DNA from: Micavibrio_C sp046294845
GTDB lineage: Bacteria > Pseudomonadota > Alphaproteobacteria > Micavibrionales > Micavibrionaceae
Assembly: GCA_046294845.1 (NCBI GenBank)
Contig: JBKBNU010000001.1
Span: 1,426,001 to 1,490,000 of the forward strand
Length of the DNA: 64,000 nucleotides
Direction: 5' to 3'
Each line of letters opens with the position of its first letter. Position 1 is the stretch's first letter. Below, one piece after another: positions 17,255 through 25,837 of this stretch. The notes under the pieces were generated by a model. That model was not told where the DNA came from and made no database searches. It saw only the letters and a list, made by a program, of their open reading frames with translations. The translations under genes and the position numbers were made by a program.

Positions 17255-17449
17255 TTACTTCGATGTCATCCATGCGAGGACAAAGAAGAACAGGGCGAGG
17301 CCTTGCAGCATCACGCGTAACTGCATCATTTTGTTGCTGTTCTTTTTATTGAACTCGCCGCCTTTGACCATGGCAAACAATCCCAAGCCCAATGCGCCCA
17401 GAGTGGCCAGCATGGCTATGATCATCATGATGATAAAAATATTGCTCAT
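17255..17449 (-). CDS. Small two-helix HIG1-like membrane protein
   Basis: A 64-residue protein with two membrane helices (about 3-28 and 41-61) joined by a short polar loop containing KGGEFNKKNSNKMMQLRV. This layout, with a conserved RV after the loop, matches the HIG1/twin-transmembrane family. In mitochondria and some alphaproteobacteria HIG1 proteins associate with cytochrome oxidase; a respiratory role here is inference. It overlaps the ubiG stop by four bases, so it is co-translated with a ubiquinone-synthesis gene. Confidence 0.78.
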   Translation of the reverse strand: MSNIFIIMMIIAMLATLGALGLGLFAMVKGGEFNKKNSNKMMQLRVMLQGLALFFFVLAWMTSK

Positions 17450-18234
17450 TGTTTTTTCTTTCCTGACGGCTTGCCTGCCGCTTTGGGGGCTGTCCTTGCG
17501 ACCATAAAATAGTTCACATCCAGATCATTCTCAACCAGAAGAAATTCATTTTTTAAAGGATGAAAGCATAAGCCGCAAGCATGGAGCGGTGTGGCACCGG
17601 CAGCCCGTAAAGCACCCGCCAGTTCCGCAGGCTTGATAAATTTCTTCCAGTTATGGGTTCCCGTCGGGACCCAGCGTAAAATATGTTCGGCGGCAACAAT
17701 CCCGAGGGCATAGGATTTGGGTGTACGGTTCAGGGTCGAGAAAATGACCAGCCCGTCCGGCTTACAAAGACCCACACATTCATCCACAAACTTATCCACA
17801 TCGGCAACATGCTCGATGATCTCGAGGGCCAATACGACATCATAAGTCCCCTTATGGGTGTCGGTGCCTTCGTTGCAGTAATTAATAGTAAGGCCGGTTC
17901 CCGAGGCATGGTCTTGGGCGGTGGCAATGGCACGGGGGTCGGCATCCAGCCCCGTTACGGTGGCGCCCATCCGGCACAAAGGTTCACAAACCAGCCCGCC
18001 GCCACAGCCAATATCCACGATTTTGAGGTCTTTTAATGGTTTAAGTGTATCGGCTGAACGGCCATAGTGCCTGCAAATCTGGTCACGCAGATAGCGCATC
18101 CGTACCGGATTCAGGCGGTGCAGGGGTGCAAAAGGCCCGTTTTCGTCCCACCAACGGGGGGAGTCTTTGGAAAAATGGCTGATTTCTTCCTGATCGATGG
18201 TGCTGCCCTTGCGGGAAGATGATGTCTTCGCCAT
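17446..18234 (-). CDS. ubiG: Ubiquinone biosynthesis O-methyltransferase UbiG
   Basis: A 262-residue SAM-dependent enzyme that does both O-methylations in ubiquinone synthesis. It starts with the family's characteristic EISHFSKDSPRWWDENGPFAPLH region, which leads into LNPVRMRYL, then motif I VDIGCGGGLVCEPL and the ALEIIEHVADVDKFV segment. The C-terminus carries a short basic tail (KAAGKPSGKKKQ). The start is the ATG at 18234; an upstream in-frame extension runs into lysC and is not used. The gene is divergent from lysC with 63 bases between starts. Confidence 0.93.
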   Translation of the reverse strand: MAKTSSSRKGSTIDQEEISHFSKDSPRWWDENGPFAPLHRLNPVRMRYLRDQICRHYGRSADTLKPLKDLKIVDIGCGGGLVCEPLCRMGATVTGLDADPRAIATAQDHASGTGLTINYCNEGTDTHKGTYDVVLALEIIEHVADVDKFVDECVGLCKPDGLVIFSTLNRTPKSYALGIVAAEHILRWVPTGTHNWKKFIKPAELAGALRAAGATPLHACGLCFHPLKNEFLLVENDLDVNYFMVARTAPKAAGKPSGKKKQ

Positions 18235-18297
18235 AAATTTGCCCCTATAAAATCGGACCTTGCGTTTGTTATAACCCGTCATAAGATATACCCCGAA

Positions 18298-19542
18298 ATG
18301 GCCAGAATAGTAGTAAAATTCGGAGGAACCTCGGTAGCAGGTATCCCCCAGATCGAAAACGCCGCAGCAAAGGTCGCGGCCGAGGTCGCGCGCGGCAATC
18401 AGGTCGCGGTGGTGGTATCGGCTATGTCTGGTGTGACCAACCAGTTGATTGATTATTGTCGCGAAATTAGCCCGCTGCATGATGCGCGTGAATATGATGC
18501 GGTTGTCGCCAGTGGTGAAAATGTAACATCCGGCTTGATGGCGCTTGCTTTGCAAAAGCGTGGGATACAGGCCCGCTCATGGCAGGGATGGCAAGTACCG
18601 ATTATCTGCTCTGATGTTCATGGCAAGGCACGCATTCTTGAGATTGATGCCGGTGAAATTGCCCGCCGCATGGATACCGATAACGAGGTTGCTGTTGTTG
18701 CAGGCTTTCAAGGCGTCACATCGCGCCAGCGTGTAACAACATTAGGCCGTGGTGGTTCCGATACCACAGGTGTGGCATTGGCTGCTGCCCTCAAGGCTGA
18801 TCGCTGCGATATCTATACGGATGTGAACGGTGTTTATACAGCAGATCCGCGCGTGGTGCAGCACGCCCGCAAGCTGAAAAAGATTTCATACGAAGAAATG
18901 TATGAACTGGCCTCGAGCGGCTCGAAAGTTTTGATGACACGCTCGGTCGAAATGGCCATGAAGATGAATGTACCGGTACAGGTTCTTTCGACGTTCGAAG
19001 AACCGATCGGCAGTGATTACCCCGGCACACTTGTAACAAGGGATGAAGATATCGTGGAACAGGAAGTCGTAAACGGCGTAGCCCACAGCAAAGATGAAGC
19101 CAAAGTGACTTTGGTGAAAGTGCCGGATGTCCCCGGTATTGCTGCCCGTGTTTTTGGTCCTTTGGCCGAGGCCAACATCAATGTCGATATGATCGTCCAG
19201 AATATTTCGCGGGACGGTAAAACCGATATGACCTTTACCGTCCCCAAAGCGGATTTGCAGCGCGCCATGCAGGTTTTGAAAAATGAACCGGCACTTGGCG
19301 GTATTGAAATACTGTTTGATGAGGATGTAGCCAAGGTATCGGTCGTGGGGATCGGCATGAAAAGTCACGCAGGTGTAGCCCAAACCATGTTTTCGGCCCT
19401 TGCCGAACGCGGAATTAATATTCAGGTTATTTCAACATCCGAAATCAAAATCTCTGTTTTGATTGCTGCCGAATACACAGAATTGGCAGTCCGGGCCTTG
19501 CATACCGCTTATGGGCTGGATGGCGAACGAAAATTGGCATAG
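18298..19542 (+). CDS. lysC: Aspartate kinase
   Basis: A 414-residue kinase that phosphorylates L-aspartate, the entry step for lysine, threonine and methionine. The N-terminal KFGGTSV substrate motif, the LGRGGSDTTGVALAAAL nucleotide loop and the YTDVDGVYTADPR-like segment (here with N at the third-to-last Asp) are present. The C-terminal 140 residues hold two ACT domains (VKVPDVPGIAARVFGPLAEANIN and KVSVVGIGMKSHAGV), typical of feedback-inhibited enzymes. It begins nine bases upstream of nothing else in its operon except rodZ, which follows its stop by nine bases. Confidence 0.93.
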   Translation: MARIVVKFGGTSVAGIPQIENAAAKVAAEVARGNQVAVVVSAMSGVTNQLIDYCREISPLHDAREYDAVVASGENVTSGLMALALQKRGIQARSWQGWQVPIICSDVHGKARILEIDAGEIARRMDTDNEVAVVAGFQGVTSRQRVTTLGRGGSDTTGVALAAALKADRCDIYTDVNGVYTADPRVVQHARKLKKISYEEMYELASSGSKVLMTRSVEMAMKMNVPVQVLSTFEEPIGSDYPGTLVTRDEDIVEQEVVNGVAHSKDEAKVTLVKVPDVPGIAARVFGPLAEANINVDMIVQNISRDGKTDMTFTVPKADLQRAMQVLKNEPALGGIEILFDEDVAKVSVVGIGMKSHAGVAQTMFSALAERGINIQVISTSEIKISVLIAAEYTELAVRALHTAYGLDGERKLA

Positions 19543-19551
19543 AGTGGGTTC

Positions 19552-20454
19552 ATGAACGCACAAGCGGCAAAGATGGATAATGAAAATCTGCCCGTGGGAG
19601 AGATTCTCCGCCGGTCGCGGGTTTATTATAACCAGAGTCTTGATGATGTAGGGGCCATCCTGCGCATTCGCGCCAGTCATCTGTCGGCGATTGAGGAAGG
19701 CCGCATTGATGACCTGCCGGGGCGCGTTTATGCCTTTGGCTTCGTGCGGGCCTATGCCGAATATCTCGGATTGGATGGCGAAAAGATTGTCCGTCTTTTG
19801 AAGACCCAGTTGGGGGTCCAGATTGTTGACCGCCCCGATCTCCACATGCCGGTAGCTGCATCCGAAAGTAAAAGTCCCAATGCAATTCTTGTGATTGGCT
19901 CTCTGGCATTTTTGTCAGTGGCCATAGGTGGCCTTGTCTTTATGGGTAGCCGCCAGGACGTGGAGCAGGAAAAGAAAGTGGCGGCTGTTCATGAAATTCC
20001 GCCGGTACCGCAAGAGCTTTACGAAACGATTGGCGAGGTAGGGCCGTTTGCTCCTGCTAGCACCGTCACCCAGTCTGCTAATCCTGAAGGTGCAGCGGCA
20101 GAGGGTGCAACGACTGCTGAGCAAGGAGCAGAGGTGGCTGTTGCCGAACCTGTTGCCGAAGTGCCTCCCCCTGTTGTTCTGAAGATGGTGGATAGTGCGT
20201 GGGTTGAAATTCGCGATGCTTCGGGCAAGGCCCTTCTTTCACGCATTTTAAAACCGGGTGACAGCTATATTGTTCCGGCATCGGTCAAAGGGTTGATCCT
20301 TGATACTGGTAATGTGGGCGGTATCCAGTTTACCGTGGATGGAAAAGTACTGTCGCCATTCGGTGTAAAGGGTGATGTCCGTCGCGGGATCAAGCTGGAG
20401 GCTGCTTATCTTAAAGATCTGGATGCCCGTACACCTAAACAGGCCGCTCAATAA
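19552..20454 (+). CDS. rodZ: RodZ-like helix-turn-helix membrane protein
   Basis: A 300-residue bitopic protein. Residues about 14-80 are a Cro/C1-type helix-turn-helix (GEILRRSRVYYNQSLDDVGAILRIR, with the RodZ-like YAFGFVRAYAEYLGLD). One membrane helix spans about 108-130, then a Pro/Ala/Glu-rich linker and a C-terminal DUF4115 beta domain (residues about 210-290: WVEIRDASGKAL, LKPGDSY). RodZ links MreB to the cell-wall elongation machinery. Nine bases separate it from lysC. Downstream ispG is read the same way after an intervening antisense gene, the usual rodZ-ispG neighbourhood. Confidence 0.85.
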   Translation: MNAQAAKMDNENLPVGEILRRSRVYYNQSLDDVGAILRIRASHLSAIEEGRIDDLPGRVYAFGFVRAYAEYLGLDGEKIVRLLKTQLGVQIVDRPDLHMPVAASESKSPNAILVIGSLAFLSVAIGGLVFMGSRQDVEQEKKVAAVHEIPPVPQELYETIGEVGPFAPASTVTQSANPEGAAAEGATTAEQGAEVAVAEPVAEVPPPVVLKMVDSAWVEIRDASGKALLSRILKPGDSYIVPASVKGLILDTGNVGGIQFTVDGKVLSPFGVKGDVRRGIKLEAAYLKDLDARTPKQAAQ

Positions 20455-20471
20455 TATTTTCTGAGCATCGT

Positions 20472-21470
20472 TTATATTGTATAGCGCGGACGGTAATTAT
20501 CTGCTTCGTAGGCACGTCGCCCTATTGAAAGACGTTGTGCGGCGATTGAAAATCTTTGTGTCAGGCGTACTTGTGTATCGTTTGACAGAGTCCCCTGATA
20601 GATCATTTTATCGGCTGCAAGGGCAAGGAGTTCAAAATCACGATTTTGAAAGGCTGTTTCGGCTGCAGCTTGTAACCGGAAGCCAATTTCCTGTGTATCC
20701 CTGCGGTGGTCATTCGGGCTATCGAATTCCTTTATACCTTTCAGAACCTGCTGCCATGATTGGGGCGCATCCATCTGAATGGCCTTATCAAGGATGCGAA
20801 CGAGCGGCCAGCCATATTTTTGTGAAAATCTGTCGCGGTCATACCACATGACGGCTTGTGCTGTACGCACATCGGATAGGGCAACCAGCGGACCTAAATT
20901 TTCATGGGCGTAACGATAGACATAGGCGCTGACCTTATCGGCCTTATCTTCTCTGGCGCCAAAATATCCATGTCCGATCTCGTGCCAGAGCTTAATAAAA
21001 TTCCATTCGGCATCATTGCCCGGCATATCGGCTACGAATTCCTCTTTCATGCCAAGGCTTGCTGTCATGACTCTGGTCGCGACATTAGGAGAGCGAGGGC
21101 AAAGGACAATATTATAGTTGAGTTCTTCGCAGACAAAGGCATGAGCCACCAGTGAGGAGCGATTGAGAACCGAGCTGATCTTGTTTACAATATCCAGAAT
21201 TTTCTTCTGTTGCTCGGGAAGTTCCAGATGATCGAGACACTGGTCATAGGGTAATCCTACATCCGTCATCAAAAAGCGTTCTATATGATCAATTACGGCT
21301 TCGCGGACATCGCCATATTCGGTAAGGGCTGTTATGAGGAATTCAGGGGCATAATTGGCCGGATCAATATGCATTGTCGGTACGCCGAGGGGGCGGCGCA
21401 GATTGTAGCTTTCCTGCAAAATCAGGTTGGCTTCGGCCTCGGTGGCGGCTTTTTGTGTGACGTTCAGCAT
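20472..21470 (-). CDS. Unknown cytosolic protein with HEXXH zinc-peptidase motif
   Basis: A protein of about 332 residues with no signal peptide. In its middle it carries WHEIGHGYFG (residues about 163-167 are HEIGH) followed 10 residues later by EDKADKVSAY, which is arranged like the zinc-binding HEXXH and downstream acidic residue of metallopeptidases. The second half is helical (LQAAAETAFQNRDFELLALAADKMIYQG) with a Tyr/Arg-rich end. I do not recognise a family. The ATG at 21470 is chosen; a GTG at 21479 is also possible. It lies antisense between rodZ and ispG, breaking their usual adjacency. It could be an inactive member; nothing shows the substrate. Confidence 0.62.
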   Translation of the reverse strand: MLNVTQKAATEAEANLILQESYNLRRPLGVPTMHIDPANYAPEFLITALTEYGDVREAVIDHIERFLMTDVGLPYDQCLDHLELPEQQKKILDIVNKISSVLNRSSLVAHAFVCEELNYNIVLCPRSPNVATRVMTASLGMKEEFVADMPGNDAEWNFIKLWHEIGHGYFGAREDKADKVSAYVYRYAHENLGPLVALSDVRTAQAVMWYDRDRFSQKYGWPLVRILDKAIQMDAPQSWQQVLKGIKEFDSPNDHRRDTQEIGFRLQAAAETAFQNRDFELLALAADKMIYQGTLSNDTQVRLTQRFSIAAQRLSIGRRAYEADNYRPRYTI

Positions 21471-21566
21471 ATTATCCACAAATTATGGATAATAAAATTT
21501 CAGGGGAGATGTCAATCTTTCCAAAAAATTTTCCAATTTTCCGGTAAAACGGCTATATAAGGCCCC

Positions 21567-22697
21567 ATGTTGCAAGATCACACGATGCACCGCCCTTGGC
21601 GGCATATTGAGCGCCGGAAAACCCGCCAGATTATGGTGGGGAATGTACCTGTGGGGGGGGATGCCCCGATCACGGTGCAGACCATGACCAATACCCTGAC
21701 CCATGATGTCGAAGCGACAGTCGCCCAGATTTTGGCGTGTGAAGCGGCAGGGGTGGATATCATCCGTGTTTCCTGTCCGGATGAAGAGTCTTCGGCAGCA
21801 CTCAAGCATATCATTCCCCGTATTAATGTGCCTTTGGTTGCGGATATACATTTCCATTACAAACGGGCGATTGAGGCGGCTGAAAATGGCGCGGCTTGCC
21901 TGCGGATCAATCCGGGTAATATTGGTTCAGAAGAACGCGTCAGGGAGGTTATCAAGGCGGCGAAGGATCATAACTGTTCCATTCGCATTGGCGTGAATGC
22001 GGGGTCCCTCGAACGGGACTTGCTGGAAAAATTCGGTGAGCCTTGCCCTGATGCGATGGTTGAATCGGCGCAGCGTCATATCAAAATTCTTGAAGACCAT
22101 GATTTCTTCAACTTCAAAATTTCATGCAAGGCTTCCGATCCGTTCTTGGCAGTAGCGGCTTATATGCAGCTTGCTTCTGTTTGCGATTACCCACTGCACG
22201 TGGGTGTAACCGAAGCAGGGGGCTTGCGTACCGGTACGATCAAATCGGCAATTGGTATGGGCAATTTGCTGTGGGCCGGCATTGGAGATACGATCCGCGT
22301 ATCGCTGTCTGCCGATCCGGTTGAGGAAGTCAAAGCCGGTTTTGAAATCTTGAAGGCTTTGGGTTTGCGTCACCGTGGTGTGAATGTTGTGTCGTGCCCG
22401 TCATGTGCCCGTCAGCAATTCAATGTGATTAAAACGGTTGAAGTTCTTGAGGAGCGTTTGGCCCATATCAGCACGCCTATGACCCTGTCTGTCATCGGAT
22501 GTGTTGTGAATGGTCCAGGTGAAGCCCTGATGACCGATATCGGCTTTACCGGTGGGGGCAAAGGCAACCATCAGGTCTATATTGGCGGTAAAACAGCCCA
22601 TCGTCTCTCCGAAGGGGATGAGGATATCATCGAACATCTGGTTCGTCTGGTAGAAGAAAAGGCTGCTGCCATTGAATCTGCCAAGAAAGCCGCCTAA
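21567..22697 (+). CDS. ispG: (E)-4-hydroxy-3-methylbut-2-enyl diphosphate synthase
   Basis: A 376-residue iron-sulfur enzyme of the MEP isoprenoid pathway (GcpE). The TIM-barrel part has VGGDAPITVQTMTNT, VADIHFHY, RINPGNIG and IRIGVNAGSL; the C-terminal cluster-binding part has SCPSC and the third Cys in VIGCVVNGPGEA. Length and motifs are typical of the short bacterial form. The first ATG at 21567 is used, though the ATG at 21585 (MHRPWRHIERRKTRQI) is equally plausible. Confidence 0.95.
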   Translation: MLQDHTMHRPWRHIERRKTRQIMVGNVPVGGDAPITVQTMTNTLTHDVEATVAQILACEAAGVDIIRVSCPDEESSAALKHIIPRINVPLVADIHFHYKRAIEAAENGAACLRINPGNIGSEERVREVIKAAKDHNCSIRIGVNAGSLERDLLEKFGEPCPDAMVESAQRHIKILEDHDFFNFKISCKASDPFLAVAAYMQLASVCDYPLHVGVTEAGGLRTGTIKSAIGMGNLLWAGIGDTIRVSLSADPVEEVKAGFEILKALGLRHRGVNVVSCPSCARQQFNVIKTVEVLEERLAHISTPMTLSVIGCVVNGPGEALMTDIGFTGGGKGNHQVYIGGKTAHRLSEGDEDIIEHLVRLVEEKAAAIESAKKAA

Positions 22698-22796
22698 TTT
22701 TCATTTTATTTCAGGCTGCTAACTTTTTCTTGCCCGTCCTCTATTTTGTGATTATGACTATCCTTGGTTTTTGGAAGGACAGGAAGGGACATAACA

Positions 22797-23330
22797 ATGT
22801 CAGCAAGTGATGATTTTGACGGCGCCGCCGATCTGACGGAACATTTTAGACGACGCTTGGCCAGTGACCAGCAAACATTGGCAACCTCATGGAAGGCCAA
22901 CCAACCTTTGCTGGATCAGCTAAAAATTCTGAACAATCTCAGCAGTAAAAATCTGCTCCGTACCAGCGGTTTTGAAATTCTGGTGACACAGGTACAATCA
23001 GGTGGCGTTGTGGGTGGTAAAACCCCGATATACCAATCACCTGTTGTGGGCGTAAATATCAATTTCAACGCCCTGAAAAAAGGTAAATCCAGTCTGGAAA
23101 TTTCTCTGGGTGTCGATGGTCAATACACTTTGACCTATGGTGGCATGCTGGGGGGTAAGGTTGTTGAGACAACATCACGTAACAAGGTTAATAATGCCTT
23201 GAACACATGGCTCGCTGATCTGGGGCAATCAAATGGCCTGAATGTGATTGATGCGATGCTGAAACGTCAGCGTGATGTCGCTGAACGTCAAGTGGCTGCG
23301 TCACAGAAGACAGAGCGTGCACCTAAATAA
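22797..23330 (+). CDS. Unknown 177-residue protein downstream of ispG
   Basis: I do not recognise this family. It has no signal peptide or membrane helix. The first 60 residues look helical and charged (DLTEHFRRRLASDQQTL); residues 70-140 are rich in short beta strands with Gly/Val (GGVVGGKTPIYQSPVVGVNINFN, LEISLGVDGQYTLTYGGMLGG), and the last 40 residues form a helix (DAMLKRQRDVAERQVAA). The ATG at 22797 follows a strong AGGAAGGG site. It is about 100 bases after ispG and probably has its own promoter. Confidence 0.7.
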   Translation: MSASDDFDGAADLTEHFRRRLASDQQTLATSWKANQPLLDQLKILNNLSSKNLLRTSGFEILVTQVQSGGVVGGKTPIYQSPVVGVNINFNALKKGKSSLEISLGVDGQYTLTYGGMLGGKVVETTSRNKVNNALNTWLADLGQSNGLNVIDAMLKRQRDVAERQVAASQKTERAPK

Positions 23331-23350
23331 GCAAGATAAATATTTAAAGC

Positions 23351-25756
23351 TTAGAGCGGGCCCGCCAGTTGCGCGGGTCTTTCTTTTGGTGTTCCGGAGG
23401 TAGCGGGCGCGGGAAGGGCCGGAAATTCCTGAAATACGCCGTTGCCCAAACCCATGCTGGACCATTTAAAAAGGCTGCGCATCGTAGATTTTATATGATT
23501 GCGGCAGGCGTTATAAACGGCTTGCGTAGCGGCATCTTTCTTTTCTATATGATGCTCTTTCGCAAGGGTGGCAAAATGATTGTCAGCCTCTCTGTAAAGA
23601 GTGCCCATGCCATTTATGATTTCAGTATTATCGTAGGCGGAATCCATCAGCATTAAGGAAAAATTCCGATAAAGGCTCATGGTGCTGGCAAAGGCCACAC
23701 GGGGAATGGTCATATCGCTTAACCCCTCTTTGGCGATCATCTTGCCATTCGCAATCAAGGACATGAAGTGCGCAAAGAAATCCTGACTGGCAGGGACCAG
23801 ATCGAAGGGTCTTTTGTACATATGCGCGCTGCATGATCTCAAGGCGTGAATAGTGGCCTCTGGCCGTGGATCCATGCTTTCGAGGTCTTGTGCACGATTT
23901 TCTGCGGCGTCTTTGAAGTGGCCGCGCAATGTTTTGAAATAGGCGGGCATCGTCTGGAAAGCATCTCTTTCAAAAGGTAGTTGATGCTCAATGCTGGCTA
24001 TCAGATAAGAAAGGAATGAAACTCCGATATCCATATCACAAGTGGGATCTATATAAAGCTCGTCATAGAAGTCGCGGAACAATTTGTCCTCGTCTTCTCT
24101 CTCCGGCAATATTTTTTCAAGCAACCGGACATGATATTCGGCAATCCTGTGCAAGGTGGCATCCGATTGACGGGAGTAATGGCTATATAGTTCGCTCATC
24201 TCGTAGGGCGTGAACATGACTGTGCCGACATCACTATGCCTCAGCAGGCCCATCAAAAGCTCTGTATTGTGGGGGCTACAGTCAATATCATCGGCACCGA
24301 TTTTGATGGCGGGTTTGAAACCCGTGATTTCAAGGGCGGCGAAAGCTTCGGCAATTTCTTCTTCATCGGCCAATATGCCCATATCAATCGTCCTGTCAGG
24401 GCAGATTTTTATACGCTTGAGCATCTCCATCCAGCCGACAGCATGGTTAAGATCAAGAGTGCTTTCCTGTCCGTTTATTTCGAATGTGCATTTAAATGCC
24501 GAAAGATTGCTTTTGCCAATTTCGTCTTGCAAGCGGCCCAGATAATGCCGGATGGTATCTTCATCGGGTCTGAGGGATCCATCGGTATTAATGCTCGCAT
24601 GCTCAAGGGCGGCACATAAACCTGAAATATGTTGTCCGAATTTACCCTTAACAACAGGATGGAGCCTTACATCAACGCTGAGTACATTTTGGCATTCAAT
24701 CATATTTTTGTAATAGTCGGGATATAAACACCCGAAGGCCATGCCTGACATAACTGCCATAATGTGGCGCGCGGCATGGGTGATGCCGTGATATTGGGGG
24801 CGTCTTATTTCCCAGTTGTCGCTTTCCTGACGGATGTAATCCTCGCGGGTGGTTCCTGCTGAAAAGGCCATCTGGATATAGCGTTGGCGGTGATCATCAT
24901 CCTGAACAAGGAAAGGGGCAGAAGAAATAAGCTCGTAATAGCCGCGTGCAGCTCTCTCACAGAAATCTACAGATTCCGCATCCTGCATCAGCATCATGTT
25001 TTTATTGTCATCTTTCCGCCAGATGCTCAGATGGAATTGTGGTGGCGAGCTATAGGTCATGTCGGGCACCAAACCAAAGCGTGCAGCTTGCCGTGTCAGA
25101 ACAGAAAGAAATTTGTGGTAATGGCCGATCAACTCAAGCGGATCATCGATAATTTTGGTACGGACTTCGGGGCCCATCATGTCGTACCAGCCCAGACCCA
25201 GTTCATAATCGCCGAAGCGGGGCTCGATCAGATCACGCAGGCCACCTTCGTCAAAATTATTGATATGCAGATGAAGCAAAAAAATATTCTGGCGGGCGCG
25301 GTGGTTTACTTCCGGATCATCGCTATAGAGGTTTTCTTCTATCTCGCGCAAATGTTCTGTTACCAGATCATGTGTCCAGTTGCTATCCTGCATGAACTGA
25401 TTTGAATCCGGATGTGATGTGAACCAGTTGCGTGCCTGCTCGATCGTGTACAGATAGATGTCGGGCTGGTCGGCGGCGGTGAGGGCGGCTTTGTAGGATT
25501 CTTCGAGGACATCGTATTCAGGATACAAACCTTGATTGACCTGATCGTCCCTGATGCTTTTTATTTCCTCGAGCGCTTTTTCGGGCGTCAGAAGCGTGAA
25601 TTCTAGTTCACAGCCCCAGCGCCATTGATAGCCGTGTTCATCCCATAATTTTTGCATATCCCTGATCTTGTTCAGGAACATCGGATTAAGCCGCCAGCTG
25701 TCAGGCTGGAGGGTGAGGGGGAATTGGTCAATCCATGGATTATCGGGCTTTGACAT
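23351..25756 (-). CDS. 801-residue protein resembling a glutamine-synthetase/GCS-fold ligase
   Basis: A large cytosolic protein without a named match. The N-terminal half resembles carboxylate-amine ligases of the glutamine synthetase / glutamate-cysteine ligase fold: WGCELEFTLL at 47-56 looks like the first metal-binding ExE strand, ARFGLVPDMTYSSPPQFHLSIW (about 225-246) resembles the ligase segment ending in an H-x-S strand, and NVLSVDVRLHP resembles the late Arg-rich strand. The second half (about 400-800) is mostly helical and unlike the usual family, and nearly doubles its length. The C-terminal 20 residues are Pro/Ala rich. The resemblance is by eye and modest; function is unknown. It converges on the gene downstream of ispG. 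Confidence 0.55.
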   Translation of the reverse strand: MSKPDNPWIDQFPLTLQPDSWRLNPMFLNKIRDMQKLWDEHGYQWRWGCELEFTLLTPEKALEEIKSIRDDQVNQGLYPEYDVLEESYKAALTAADQPDIYLYTIEQARNWFTSHPDSNQFMQDSNWTHDLVTEHLREIEENLYSDDPEVNHRARQNIFLLHLHINNFDEGGLRDLIEPRFGDYELGLGWYDMMGPEVRTKIIDDPLELIGHYHKFLSVLTRQAARFGLVPDMTYSSPPQFHLSIWRKDDNKNMMLMQDAESVDFCERAARGYYELISSAPFLVQDDDHRQRYIQMAFSAGTTREDYIRQESDNWEIRRPQYHGITHAARHIMAVMSGMAFGCLYPDYYKNMIECQNVLSVDVRLHPVVKGKFGQHISGLCAALEHASINTDGSLRPDEDTIRHYLGRLQDEIGKSNLSAFKCTFEINGQESTLDLNHAVGWMEMLKRIKICPDRTIDMGILADEEEIAEAFAALEITGFKPAIKIGADDIDCSPHNTELLMGLLRHSDVGTVMFTPYEMSELYSHYSRQSDATLHRIAEYHVRLLEKILPEREDEDKLFRDFYDELYIDPTCDMDIGVSFLSYLIASIEHQLPFERDAFQTMPAYFKTLRGHFKDAAENRAQDLESMDPRPEATIHALRSCSAHMYKRPFDLVPASQDFFAHFMSLIANGKMIAKEGLSDMTIPRVAFASTMSLYRNFSLMLMDSAYDNTEIINGMGTLYREADNHFATLAKEHHIEKKDAATQAVYNACRNHIKSTMRSLFKWSSMGLGNGVFQEFPALPAPATSGTPKERPAQLAGPL

Positions 25757-25837
25757 GCGGGGATACTATGACTACCCTATGGAAAATGCAAACTTTTGGT
25801 TTTTTTTGCCGCCGAATCCTGTAAATACCTCATCATC

